In this document: one piece after another, positions 37,935 through 47,336 of the stretch
How positions within the stretch are numbered: the stretch's first letter is position 1
Layout: every line of letters starts with the position of its first letter
Assembly: GCA_050329935.1 (NCBI GenBank)
Contig: JBHJOI010000099.1
Span: 35,105 to 99,104, forward strand
Origin: CAYSFW01 sp050329935
Lineage (GTDB): Bacteria; Pseudomonadota; Gammaproteobacteria; UWMA-0217
Reading direction: 5' to 3'
DNA length: 64,000 nt
The notes under the pieces: model-generated
Told to the model about the DNA's origin: nothing
What the model saw: only the letters and a program-made list of their open reading frames with translations
The model's database searches: none
Program-made: the position numbers and the translations under genes

Positions 37935-40900
37935 CCTTGCTGGGCCCGATCGGCCCCGGCGTCGCACTCGCCGAACAGGACGACGATATTGCGCAACTGC
38001 TCGTGCAGGGGCATTTTTGGTACGAACGAGGGCGCCTCGATCTGTCGGAGAAGGCTTGGCGCAAGGTGTTGCTGGTCGAGCCGAACAACGCCGAGGCCCT
38101 GGCTGGACTGAAGGAACTCGAGCGCGCGAATCTTGACCAACTTGACCAAGCCAAGCTGAACGAGGCGCGTGCCTTGGCCCTAGCCGGGCGCTATAAGGAA
38201 GCCCTGGCGCTGTATCAAGCCGCGTTCAATGGGCCGCCGCCCACCAGTTACTACTCCTCGGAATACTATCTCACGATGGGCGGGACGGAGGACGGCTGGA
38301 CCAACGCTCATTCCCAAATGACCGCGTTGGCGCGCACCTACCCGTCGAATACGGCCTACGCACTGGCGCTCGCCAAGCTCAAGACCTACCGCGAGAACAC
38401 CCGTCGCGACGGCATTCGTCGCTTGCAGGATCTGGCCACGCGCGCGGACCTGCGCGACGACGCGATCGCCGCCTGGCGGCAGGCGCTGCTATGGCTGGAA
38501 ACCCAAAGTGACGACGAGGTGCTGTTCCGCGAGTATCTGGGACGGGTGCCCGACGACACTCAAGTCGAGGCCCGTCTGCAACGGATCAACACCCGAACCT
38601 TGGCGCCGGTCGCGGAAGGTTACGAGGCCTTGGAGGCCAAGAACCCCAGTGCCGCCGCGCGCGCGTTCGAACAAGCGCTGACCCTGGATCCCAACGACGT
38701 CGACGCCCTGGCGGGACTCGGGATCATCCGCTTGCGGCAACAACGCTTTACCGAAGCGCAACGCTACCTGCGCCGGGCCGTTGAGCTCGATCCGTCGCGC
38801 AAGGCGGAGTTCGGCGATTCGCTGAACGACGCGAATTTCTGGTCGGTCTATGCCGCGGCTGATTCCGCGCGACGCAAGGGCGATTTGCGCTCGGCCCGGC
38901 GCGCCGCGCAACGGGCCGAGAAAATGCGGCCACGCCAACCCGAAGTGCTGGCCTTGCGCGCAAGGATCGAACGCGCACTCGGCAATCACGCCGAGGCCGA
39001 GCAGTACTTCCAACGCGCGCTCAAGTTACAGCCAAAGAACCGCAAACTCAGCAATGAACTGGCCGGTCTCGCCCGTGAACAGGTAGCCCTGGAGGAAGCC
39101 GCTCAAGCAGAAGCGGCCGCGCTTAACGTCGAGCCCATCATTCAGATGGCCGACGACGGCAGCATTCTCAATCCACTCATGCGCTCGCCGGAAGGCGAAC
39201 CCCTTACCGACGTCGAGGCGTTCCGACTCCGTGCCGAGGCCGAGGCCACTCAGGATCCACGTCGCGCCAGCGAGCTCCTGGAGCAAGCGCTTGCGCTTGA
39301 TCCCGACAATGCGTGGGTTCGTCTTGATCTCGCGCGGCTATATCGGCGTCAGAATCTCAAGGCCGAGGCGATCGCGCTGATCGACGAAATGGTGCAACGG
39401 CGACCGGACGATATCACGACCCACCACGTGAAGGCGCTGTTCCACGCCGAGGCTCTGGAGTGGGCCGAAGCATTACGCGCCATCGAACGCATCCCTGAGA
39501 ACCAGCGCTCGGAGGAACAATCGCTGCTGCACCAGCACCTCTGGGGCAACCTCAAGAACACCGAGGCGCGGGCCGCGCTCGCACGCGAGGACTACGCCAA
39601 GGCACGCAGCATCGCCGCCGAAATTGAGTTCAACGAACGCAACAACCCGGAGTTGATGCTGATTCGCGCCGAACTGTTTTCCGACCTGGGCGACCGTCGC
39701 GCCGCGCTGCGAACGGCCCACCAAGCCCGTGTCACCCTGGCCGATGGCGACACCGACCTTGCGTTGCGGTATGCGACAGTGCTCCTTAAGACCGGTCAAC
39801 GCGGCGACCTGCGACGCGAAATCGATCGGTTGCGGCAACAAAACGGTAATCTGACCCAACCGCAGCGCGCCGTACTGGAAAAGCTCGAACTAGACATGGC
39901 CCTGCAAACGGCAGATGACCTCCGACAACAGGGTGAGTACGACGCCGCGCTGGCCTCGAATCGCCCCGCGTTGAACAAACATGGCAATAACCCCCAGGTG
40001 TTGCTGACTCAAGCCACCATCCACAAGGATGCAGGCGATTACCCACGGGCACTGGATACCTACCGCCAAGTCACCCGCATCCAGCCGAAGAACCGCTTTG
40101 CGTGGACGGGCGCGGCCGGCACCGCGATGGCCATGCGCGACTATGAGAACGCCCGCGCCACCACGGAAGCCGGGCTGGCCCAGCTACCCGACGAGCCGGA
40201 ACTCTTGTCCTTGCGTGCCCAGCTCAGCAGCTTGCGCGGCGAGCAGGCGGCCGCCGCGGCCGATCTGGAAAAGGCGCTCGCGCTATATAAAGAGCGGGAA
40301 AAGATCTCCGCCCTGCCCTACCTCGAGGTCGACAAGGCGCAGGTAAAGCGGGAAGAGAGCTGGGTGTCCGACGCGCGCGCGCGGCTCGCGCGACTCGATA
40401 CGCGCAAGCGTGATGAGTTCGATATCGGTGTCGGCGTGCGGGCTCGCGACGGCGACGCGGGGCTCGGCGAACTCACCCAGCAATCCGCTCCGATTCAGTA
40501 TGTGCACGCGCCCGACCACGATACGCGGTGGGGTGTCGAGGTCATACCGACACAGCTCGACGCCGATGCCGTGGACGGCAATACGTACGCGGTCAACCAG
40601 TTCGGCAGTCTCGCGCTGACGCCCGGCGCGCATGCTGGGACTCAATTCGATCAGGAGGCCGAAGGCGTGGCGGCCAACGTATCCTATGAATCGCGCCGAT
40701 TTTCCGGGGACCTGGGGGTGACACCGCTGGGCTTCACCAAGGAAAACATCGTGGGTTCGGCCAAATGGAAGGACCAGAGTTTCGACCACAAGGCAACCGT
40801 CGGCTTCGAGCGGCGCGCCGTGCAGGAGACTTTATTATCCTACGCCGGAACCACCGACCCGGGGACCGGACGTGATTGGGGTGGTGTCACCCGCACCGGG

Positions 40901-41554
40901 TTGGCGATGAGCTTCGATCGTAACTTTGGCGCGACCGGGATCTATGGCGATCTCGGGTTCTACTACCTGAGAGGCGATAACGTTGTCGACAACCGCGAGG
41001 CATTCGGTCAATTGGGCACATATTGGTCGCTGGTAGATCAGCCAGACCAATCGCTCAAGCTCGGCATGAATCTCCAGTTGCGCTCGTTCGAGGAAAACCT
41101 GCGCTTCTTCACCCTCGGACACGGTGGTTACTTCAGTCCGCGACGTTTTATTTCGTTGACCTTTCCGATGGGGTACGAAGGCACTTCGGGCAAGCTGCGT
41201 TACGCGCTCCACGCGGATATCGGGGTTCAGGATTACAGTGAGGACAACGCCTCGGTTTTCCCACGCGATCCGGGACTGCAAGCGCAGTTGGAGACACTCG
41301 CCGGCTCCACCCCGGGCGTGGTCACGCGTTACGCCGGGGAGGATAAAACCGAATTTGTCTACAACCTTCGCGCACGCATGGAGTATCTCACCGGGCGTAA
41401 CTGGGCCACCGGCGGCTGGCTGACCGCCGCCAGCACGCAGGATTACCGCGAATATAGCGGCGGACTCTATCTGCGCTACCTATTCGCACCCAATGCCGAA
41501 TCGCACCTCGACGCGTTCGGCAATTCGGTCAATCCGTTCCGCCAAACCTGGTAG
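37895..41554 (+). CDS. bcsC: BcsC, cellulose outer-membrane export protein
   Basis: A 1219-residue protein: signal peptide (residues 1-26), a long TPR scaffold of roughly 18-20 repeats spanning the periplasm (about 40-800), and a C-terminal BcsC outer-membrane beta-barrel (about 850-1219). The barrel shows FRGDLGVTPLGF-like and RFISLTFPMGYEG segments and ends NPFRQTW, with an aromatic C-terminal residue as in porin-like barrels. I use ATG 37895, preceded by GGGAGA at 5-base spacing, rather than GTG 37883. The start overlaps bcsZ, so the operon is translationally coupled. No bcsD, bcsE, bcsG or bcsQ is present here. Confidence 0.93.
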   Translation: MPRFKLRLIALGLALLGPIGPGVALAEQDDDIAQLLVQGHFWYERGRLDLSEKAWRKVLLVEPNNAEALAGLKELERANLDQLDQAKLNEARALALAGRYKEALALYQAAFNGPPPTSYYSSEYYLTMGGTEDGWTNAHSQMTALARTYPSNTAYALALAKLKTYRENTRRDGIRRLQDLATRADLRDDAIAAWRQALLWLETQSDDEVLFREYLGRVPDDTQVEARLQRINTRTLAPVAEGYEALEAKNPSAAARAFEQALTLDPNDVDALAGLGIIRLRQQRFTEAQRYLRRAVELDPSRKAEFGDSLNDANFWSVYAAADSARRKGDLRSARRAAQRAEKMRPRQPEVLALRARIERALGNHAEAEQYFQRALKLQPKNRKLSNELAGLAREQVALEEAAQAEAAALNVEPIIQMADDGSILNPLMRSPEGEPLTDVEAFRLRAEAEATQDPRRASELLEQALALDPDNAWVRLDLARLYRRQNLKAEAIALIDEMVQRRPDDITTHHVKALFHAEALEWAEALRAIERIPENQRSEEQSLLHQHLWGNLKNTEARAALAREDYAKARSIAAEIEFNERNNPELMLIRAELFSDLGDRRAALRTAHQARVTLADGDTDLALRYATVLLKTGQRGDLRREIDRLRQQNGNLTQPQRAVLEKLELDMALQTADDLRQQGEYDAALASNRPALNKHGNNPQVLLTQATIHKDAGDYPRALDTYRQVTRIQPKNRFAWTGAAGTAMAMRDYENARATTEAGLAQLPDEPELLSLRAQLSSLRGEQAAAAADLEKALALYKEREKISALPYLEVDKAQVKREESWVSDARARLARLDTRKRDEFDIGVGVRARDGDAGLGELTQQSAPIQYVHAPDHDTRWGVEVIPTQLDADAVDGNTYAVNQFGSLALTPGAHAGTQFDQEAEGVAANVSYESRRFSGDLGVTPLGFTKENIVGSAKWKDQSFDHKATVGFERRAVQETLLSYAGTTDPGTGRDWGGVTRTGLAMSFDRNFGATGIYGDLGFYYLRGDNVVDNREAFGQLGTYWSLVDQPDQSLKLGMNLQLRSFEENLRFFTLGHGGYFSPRRFISLTFPMGYEGTSGKLRYALHADIGVQDYSEDNASVFPRDPGLQAQLETLAGSTPGVVTRYAGEDKTEFVYNLRARMEYLTGRNWATGGWLTAASTQDYREYSGGLYLRYLFAPNAESHLDAFGNSVNPFRQTW

Positions 41555-41573
41555 CACCCAACAGGCGTTTATG

Positions 41574-41625
41574 AAACTTTACAGGGTCTTTTCCATCTAA
41601 ATTGTGGAAATACGCTGTAAAGTTT
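41574..41625 (+). terminator. Large hairpin after bcsC
   Basis: Outer arms AAACTTTACAG (41574-41584) and CTGTAAAGTTT (41615-41625) form an 11-bp stem. Inner arms TTTCCAT and GTGGAAA form a second 7-bp helix. It lies 20 bases after the bcsC stop. There is no strong T-run beyond TTTT, so it may act as terminator or RNA-stabilising element. The CTTTACAG/CTGTAAAG halves also look like an inverted operator, so that reading remains open. Confidence 0.6.
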
Positions 41626-42186
41626 TGCCGCGAGGTTGGTCATCAGACGCAAGCTCCGGCCTGCTTAAAGGGCTCGGCCGGAGACACCACCGCCAGTCGT
41701 GTCCTAAAGCGAAAGAGAAGTACAATTTCAATTATCTTTAAACCGAGAACGACACTGATTTAACAGTGACTCCTGCGATATCCGAGAATGGGGTTTCGGA
41801 TTTTCCGGGTGCTCGTTTTAGTGGGCATAACGGCGAAGGCAAAAAGTCAACGTTATCCCACGGGAGCTGGGGCGCGCGGGAACGAATCTGGGGCTGATCG
41901 TAACAACTGTAAATCCGCCTGTCTGCGCCGATCGCAAGTTCGTCGCTTTAAAATTTGATACGCGTCTGAGTTTCAAAGTCCGTGTACCCCTAAACTTAAT
42001 GGGTTTGGAACGTACGCCATTTGTGGGAGGTAGCTGAGAAGGATGAGCGGAACGCGTCGACGGGGCCGATGCGACCGCATGGACTCGACACCTGTCGTCG
42101 ATACGCGGCGCGGGTCTGATTTTTCACCCGAACCTGCGCGTTTCTAATTGATTCCGAAGAATTCATAAAAACTATTGGGCTGTTAC
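41626..42186. other. Intergenic region upstream of the sigma54 activator gene
   Basis: About 560 bases between the bcsC hairpin and the activator gene. No gene is supported. AT-rich segments around 41715-41765 could hold promoter elements. No sigma54 promoter with correct GG-N10-GC spacing was found. Confidence 0.45.
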
Positions 42187-43206
42187 ATGGTATCCAGCAT
42201 GCACGACACCACCGACACCAATCCGCCGGATGCGGCCATTGGTACATCAATGGGTTCCGAGATCGTCGGACAGAGCGCCGCGATGCAGCGCGTGTTCAAG
42301 GCCATACGCAAGGTCGCGCCAGACGGTGCGCCGGTGTTGATCACCGGTGAGTCGGGCACTGGAAAAGAGGTCGTCGCGCACAAAATTCACCGCCTATCGG
42401 AACGCGCCGATGGACCATTCGTCGCCGTGAACTGCGGTGCGATCGCCTCCAATCTGATTCAGTCTGAACTATTTGGTCACGTCAAAGGCGCGTTCACCGG
42501 CGCGCACAAGACCAAGATCGGGCGCCTTGAATCCGCGAATCGCGGCACGATCTTCCTTGACGAGATCGGCGATCTTGGGCTCGACCTCCAGGTGAATTTA
42601 CTGCGTTTTCTCCAGGAGAAGACCATCGAGCGCGTCGGCGGCGTCGAAAGTATCCAGCTCGATGTGCGCGTCATCGCCGCAACCCACGTCAACCTCATTA
42701 ATGCGGTCAAGGAGGGCAAGTTTCGCGAGGACCTGTTCTACCGGCTGAACGTATTGCAATTACGTCTACCCCCATTGCGGGAACGCGAAGAGGATATTCT
42801 CGCGATCGCCACGCACTACCTGCATGTATTCGTCAAGGAGCAGGAAGGATCGCGGGTCGAGGATTTCACCGAGGAAGCCAAGCGGGTGATGAATGCCTAT
42901 CCGTGGCCGGGCAATATTCGCGAACTGATCAACCGCGTCCGCCGTGCGGTGGTGATGTGCGATACGCGACTGATTACACCCAACGATCTCGGCATGGAAC
43001 GTCGCGACGGCAATCGCGATCACATGCCTACCCTTGCCGAAGTTCGCGCGATGGCCGAACAACAAGCGATCAACTCGGCGATTCGTCGCAATCGCGGAAA
43101 TATCGCCGCCGCGTCACGGCAACTGGGTGTTTCGCGCGTCACGCTTTATCAGCTCATGGGTAAATACGGGCTCGCAAAGGAACACGTCACATCAACGGGC
43201 AACTGA
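42187..43206 (+). CDS. Sigma54-dependent activator without receiver domain
   Basis: A 339-residue bacterial enhancer-binding protein. It lacks a sensory domain: only about 25 residues precede the AAA+ module. Visible motifs: Walker A GESGTGKE (54-61), the sigma54-contacting loop GAFTGA (101-106), Walker B TIFLDEIGDL (121-130), sensor segment REDLFYRLNVL and a C-terminal Fis-type helix-turn-helix (about 295-330, NIAAASRQLGVSRVTLYQ). Control must come from a partner protein or from expression, as in PspF-like proteins. It lies directly upstream of the barrel gene and is the natural regulator for the sigma54 promoter at 52298-52313. The start among TTG 42175, ATG 42187 and ATG 42199 is uncertain. 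Confidence 0.9.
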   Translation: MVSSMHDTTDTNPPDAAIGTSMGSEIVGQSAAMQRVFKAIRKVAPDGAPVLITGESGTGKEVVAHKIHRLSERADGPFVAVNCGAIASNLIQSELFGHVKGAFTGAHKTKIGRLESANRGTIFLDEIGDLGLDLQVNLLRFLQEKTIERVGGVESIQLDVRVIAATHVNLINAVKEGKFREDLFYRLNVLQLRLPPLREREEDILAIATHYLHVFVKEQEGSRVEDFTEEAKRVMNAYPWPGNIRELINRVRRAVVMCDTRLITPNDLGMERRDGNRDHMPTLAEVRAMAEQQAINSAIRRNRGNIAAASRQLGVSRVTLYQLMGKYGLAKEHVTSTGN

Positions 43207-43247
43207 GTTTGTATTGACACTCGTTTATTTGATACAGGGAACCTAAC

Positions 43248-44615
43248 ATGATTCAGCAGTCTCGCCGCGTCGGCGCTTCTTCATTCCTCCCATTTCAACG
43301 AAAGCGTGTCGGTGCGATGATCGCGACACTTATTGTTGGGGTAGCGTCGAGCACCATGGCTGGTGCAAACGTCAACGACGCGCAAATTTCAAAAATTCAG
43401 GGGCGGCTCATTCTCAACCGATCGGGCGAAAACATCATTGTTGAGCAGCCAGTCGCCCTGCGCGACGGTGACGTCATCATGGTACTCAAGAGCGCGACCG
43501 CTCAGGTTCGCCAGGATGGCTGCACCATCGATCTCGATTCCAACGCGCTGTACACGGTACGTGAGTTTCCCAACTGCAGTGCGGCCGAGCGTAGCGTCGT
43601 CGCAATCGATCCTTCGTTTTTACCGCAAAACATTGCCTTCAACGAGGAAACCAAGACACCCACGGAAAAAGCCGTGCAGAGTCCCGCGGCCGACGTAGCC
43701 GCGATTTTCGAGGAACGCGGCGCGCTGACGCCACGCGGCTCCTGGATAGTGGAACCCTCGCTATCATTCACGCACTCGTCCGCGACCCAAGTCGCGATCG
43801 ACGGCTTTACCGTGTTGCCGTCGCTCACCATCGGACTGATCGACATCAGCGAAGTCGCGCGCGACACACTGACCGCGACGCTCGGGCTACGTTATGGTTT
43901 GACCAGTCGCCTGGAGCTTGAGGCCCGCGTGCCGTTCGTAACCAAGTCGGAAGACAAGCGAAGCCGGGAGCTTGGCAGCGACAGCCCGCTCGACTCCCTC
44001 GTCAGTTCCGACGGCTCCGGAATCGGCGACGCGGAGTTAAGCATGCGCTATCAATTAACGTCGTTGAAGCCCGGCTCCCCGTACTACATCGGCAACCTAC
44101 GCGTTAAAAGCGCGACCGGTTCGGATCCCTTCGAAGTCAAGCGCCGCACGGTCTTCAACGAGGACGGAGTCGCGATCGGCGAAGTGCTGCTCGAGCAGCC
44201 GACCGGATCCGGCTTTGTGTCGGTTTCTCCAAGTCTGACGGTGATCTATCCGACCGAACCGGCGGTGCTGTTCGGAAACCTCAGTTATATACACAACATT
44301 CCGCGCGATGTGGGTGAAAATAAAGTTCGCGTTCAACCCGGGGACGCATTCGGCTTTAACTTCGGCATGGGCTTTTCAATCAATCCCAAGACATCCTTCA
44401 ACTTAGGCTACGATCATACCGTGATCGATAAGACCAAGGTCGAGAACGATCAAGGGCTGGAGCCGGTATTCGATCGTACCCACATCGGCAGCATGTTGTT
44501 TGGCATGACCCATACATTGAAACCCGGACGCTCGGTCGGTATTTCCCTGGGTGTCGGTGCGACGGAACAAGCGCCCGACGTCAGCCTGACCATCAAGTCA
44601 CCGTTCTCGCTGTAG
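43248..44615 (+). CDS. Outer-membrane beta-barrel protein, possible FapF-type fibre exporter
   Basis: A 455-residue exported protein. A signal peptide (about residues 20-42) is followed by a beta-rich periplasmic region (about 45-140) with one Cys pair (DGCTIDL and FPNCSA). Residues about 160-455 have alternating hydrophobic beta strands typical of an outer-membrane barrel (LTATLGLRYGLTSRLELEAR, GFVSVSPSLTVIYP, TSFNLGYDHTVI), ending in a strand with a C-terminal Leu. Database relatives of this architecture are often misnamed as transporters or acetate kinase. Its partnership with a C39 peptidase and fibre-like proteins in reverse orientation 2.7 kb away suggests the role FapF plays in Pseudomonas, that is fibre-subunit export. 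That is an inference. Confidence 0.72.
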   Translation: MIQQSRRVGASSFLPFQRKRVGAMIATLIVGVASSTMAGANVNDAQISKIQGRLILNRSGENIIVEQPVALRDGDVIMVLKSATAQVRQDGCTIDLDSNALYTVREFPNCSAAERSVVAIDPSFLPQNIAFNEETKTPTEKAVQSPAADVAAIFEERGALTPRGSWIVEPSLSFTHSSATQVAIDGFTVLPSLTIGLIDISEVARDTLTATLGLRYGLTSRLELEARVPFVTKSEDKRSRELGSDSPLDSLVSSDGSGIGDAELSMRYQLTSLKPGSPYYIGNLRVKSATGSDPFEVKRRTVFNEDGVAIGEVLLEQPTGSGFVSVSPSLTVIYPTEPAVLFGNLSYIHNIPRDVGENKVRVQPGDAFGFNFGMGFSINPKTSFNLGYDHTVIDKTKVENDQGLEPVFDRTHIGSMLFGMTHTLKPGRSVGISLGVGATEQAPDVSLTIKSPFSL

Positions 44616-44909
44616 CACTATCCATGCGCGGTCAGGTTCGTCCGCAAAGACACTCTGCCCGCACTCAGATCAACTAGCCGCGATCGCCCCGGGGGCGACG
44701 CGGCACTTCAAAGGGCACACGCCTACTCAGATGTTCATGACCGCGACCCCAGCCACGGTAAATTGGCGCACACGGCATCGCGGCCCGAGATATCGCCAAA
44801 TCACCACGATCGTGTTTTCCCGGGCCGGTGCGTTTGCTCGCCACCACAAAAACCGTGCACGAACCTTCGCCCGCCGCTCCAACAAGTGTCGTGAGCGAAG
44901 AATCGCGAT

Positions 44910-46847
44910 TCAGCGTTTCGGTTTCGAGACCCAGAAGTTGTAACAATTCGCAAAGGTCTGCGGGTGATCGAGTTCAAAATCGTGCCAGTGGCTGAGATTG
45001 ACCATGCGCGGATCGTCGGGAAAGCGCGCACGATACTGCTGCGGCGTCCCGGCTGATTGCAGCTCGAACCCGAGGAACTCAAGGCCGACATCGGCGAGCA
45101 TCTGCCCGAGCTCGGGCAGATCCATGCATATTTCCTGGGCATGGAACACCAGATCCCGAAAATCACTCATGCTATAAAATGTCGACTGCCTGACAGCGAC
45201 GCGGATCTCCTCGTCCGTACTCATTCGAATTATGTCTTGCCGACATTGGCGCATATCCTCTGGCGTCGGCTCGTATCCCTTCGTCGCGATATAGTCGCGG
45301 GTACGCCAGACGAGTCGGCGCGCGATTCTGCTGTACAAACCGAGATGCATCGTACCGCCTGGTTTCAAGATGTCGTTCAGTACCTGCAATCCTTCGCGCA
45401 CGCTACGCATATGATGCAGAGCGCCGAGACAATCGATGTGATCGAAAGTCATTTCCAGCGTGCGTAACCGGAGGATGTCGGCTTGACCGAACCGGATGTT
45501 CTCATTGCCAAGTTGCCGCGACTTGCGTATGCCGTACGAAAGGCTCGACAAGCTCAAATCAACCGCGGTGATATTGGCATTATTGACGACCATTGCCAGT
45601 TTGATCGGAATCCAGCCCGTGCCACATCCCGCGACAAGGATTTCGGGACGCGCGCTATTCGCCAGTGCCGATCTCGTTACGTGCGGAAACCGGTCCAAGA
45701 CCATCTCGTGCAACGGCTTCCGCCGCACAACCCCAGGTGACGAGATCCAGCGCGGGAAAGGGTTTTCCTCGTACTGCTGGCGAACGACGTTCGAAATCGT
45801 ATCGCTAATGGGCGTGAGACGTTCGATCGACGCCTGAAATGCACGCTCGGTGCGTGGTTCTTCAATCTGCACCTCGATCACCCGCCGCACAGAGGGCGGC
45901 CAGTCCCGCGTGATTACGGTGTCGACGAATTGCTGTTGACTCAGCAGCCGGACGGTTGACAGCGCGGGCAGCCAGATCTCGGGGATGGAGGTGTCGCGCT
46001 CGAGACCCTGTTGGATCGCCGATTGCAGTCTCTCGACGTGATGCCGATCGGCCTCGGACTCAGCAAAAACGTACTCAGTTCTGAAACATTGATGCGCCAG
46101 GTTACAAACGAACTCGAGCATTGCGCGATCCGATAGCGCCTCGAACTCATCGACGCATAATTCGAGAACCGCGCTTCGAAACGCGGTAAACCAAACCTCA
46201 AATCGCTCATCCGCGACAAGCGCATTGGCGCAGAGCGCCGCGAATAGTGGGTTCTCAATTATTTCACCGAGGGCGTGCACGCGTAGCTGCGAAGCGATTT
46301 GATCCTTCAGCGTGACGTCGGCCAGGGAAGATCCGCAAAGCCTCTCGAAACCCGGCTCAAAGCAAAGCGCGGTTGTAGTCGCACACGCCAGTCCATAATG
46401 ATTGACCTGGGGCGACCGAAGACCGGTAATCAGCAACTCACGCAGTGACTCATCAATTTGTCGCTTGAACCCCATTGGCTTTAGAATCTCGCTGAAAAAA
46501 TTCCAGTTCACGAGATCGGATTGGTCACGCCTTATCAACATCGACGCGCTATCCAACGCTACTGCGTATTTTCGCTGTGCCAGGGACATCCAGGCGCGAC
46601 GTTTCAACAGATCGTCAACCCGATCCTCCGGCACTTGCCCAAGCGTTTCGAGAAACGCGGCCGTCGCATCGGGGAGCCCAAACAGCTCTGCATCGAGAAA
46701 GCACTCCGCCGCATGCGCATATTCCGCGACGCCTCGCTGTAACAAGCCCAACGAGTAGTATGCCAATGCGAAGTTCGATTTGAGCTTAGTCGCCTCGATG
46801 AACCGGGCGCGCGCAGACTCTATATTGCCAAGGCGCGCTTCCGCCAC
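44910..46847 (-). CDS. TPR-containing SAM methyltransferase
   Basis: A 645-residue protein. The N-terminal segment has one or two TPR units (IESARARFIEATKL, FALAYYSLGLLQR). A helical middle region (about 60-350) is of unknown fold. The methyltransferase domain (about 395-520) has motif I EILVAGCGTGWIPIKLA and the acidic loop ITAVDLSLSSLSYG, with FDHIDCLGALHHM as motif II. The first TPR appears truncated at the GTG start at 46847. In-frame sequence continues upstream to a TGA at 46911-46913, and another frame supplies a convincing N-terminus (see the 46820-46957 entry). Substrate unknown. It lies between the barrel gene and the fibre operon, and may be coincidental to it. Confidence 0.82.
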   Translation of the reverse strand: MAEARLGNIESARARFIEATKLKSNFALAYYSLGLLQRGVAEYAHAAECFLDAELFGLPDATAAFLETLGQVPEDRVDDLLKRRAWMSLAQRKYAVALDSASMLIRRDQSDLVNWNFFSEILKPMGFKRQIDESLRELLITGLRSPQVNHYGLACATTTALCFEPGFERLCGSSLADVTLKDQIASQLRVHALGEIIENPLFAALCANALVADERFEVWFTAFRSAVLELCVDEFEALSDRAMLEFVCNLAHQCFRTEYVFAESEADRHHVERLQSAIQQGLERDTSIPEIWLPALSTVRLLSQQQFVDTVITRDWPPSVRRVIEVQIEEPRTERAFQASIERLTPISDTISNVVRQQYEENPFPRWISSPGVVRRKPLHEMVLDRFPHVTRSALANSARPEILVAGCGTGWIPIKLAMVVNNANITAVDLSLSSLSYGIRKSRQLGNENIRFGQADILRLRTLEMTFDHIDCLGALHHMRSVREGLQVLNDILKPGGTMHLGLYSRIARRLVWRTRDYIATKGYEPTPEDMRQCRQDIIRMSTDEEIRVAVRQSTFYSMSDFRDLVFHAQEICMDLPELGQMLADVGLEFLGFELQSAGTPQQYRARFPDDPRMVNLSHWHDFELDHPQTFANCYNFWVSKPKR

Positions 46848-46957
46848 TCCCTTGAGTTGCGCACCGCACGCAACCGCGTCACACCCGTGATAAATTTCTG
46901 ATCTATGGCATCACTCAGCGAGGCACATTCGGGTATCGGAAATTGATTCAGCTTCAT
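46820..46957 (-). other. Possible N-terminal fragment of the TPR methyltransferase (frame change)
   Basis: Reading from ATG 46957 gives MKLNQFPIPECASLSDAIDQ followed by a lysine-phenylalanine run, which ends at a TAG at 46822-46820. The downstream methyltransferase frame, which differs by -1, then continues a TPR-like text (HGCDAVACGAQLKGVAEARL). The change of frame must fall between 46911 and 46822. It may be an assembly error, a natural indel, or programmed frameshifting; none is proven. No ribosome-binding site is seen before ATG 46957. Confidence 0.45.
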
Positions 46958-47336
46958 GATTAGAAAATATACGTTACTTTGATTGACCAACGATCACGCC
47001 TGCCGTGTAAGCCCGTTCAGTCAGATCTAGTTAGTGCGTGTAGCTTCGCGCGCCAGGCTGACCAGAAGCTTCCGGTATCGCTGGTCGTCCGAGCCGTCCC
47101 GGACACACGCATCCTTGAACTACTCATGCGCCCAGGCACCTCTTCAGTCCGACGCCAATAATTCACTCATTCAGTGCAGATCTCCAATCCGCATTCGGAC
47201 GAATGCGCCCGATAATCGGGGGATAGTATCGGTTCCGATGTGACAGATCGCGCGTTTCGAGCCCAAAAAAAGCCCGTCTCGAGGACGGGCAGCCATGCGC
47301 AATTTTGGCATTCGATCGCTTTCGCTTGGCGGTGAC
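46958..47336. other. Intergenic region between the methyltransferase and fibre operon
   Basis: About 380 bases. It contains the terminator of the fibre operon (47265-47290) and, to its left, the promoter region for the methyltransferase, which reads leftward; TATATTTT at about 46963-46970 of the reverse strand could be a -10 element. No gene is supported. Confidence 0.5.
47265..47290 (-). terminator. Rho-independent terminator of the fibre operon
   Basis: On the reverse strand, a 7-bp stem GCCCGTC/GACGGGC with a 5-base loop is followed by TTTTTTT. It lies about 46 bases after the stop of the last gene of the minus-strand operon. Confidence 0.92.

Noticed and set aside
46891..46897. AAATTTA slippery heptamer as a programmed -1 frameshift site
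   Set aside because: The heptamer is not in the zero-frame phase (X-XXY-YYZ) needed for the ATG 46957 frame, and no downstream pseudoknot was evident.
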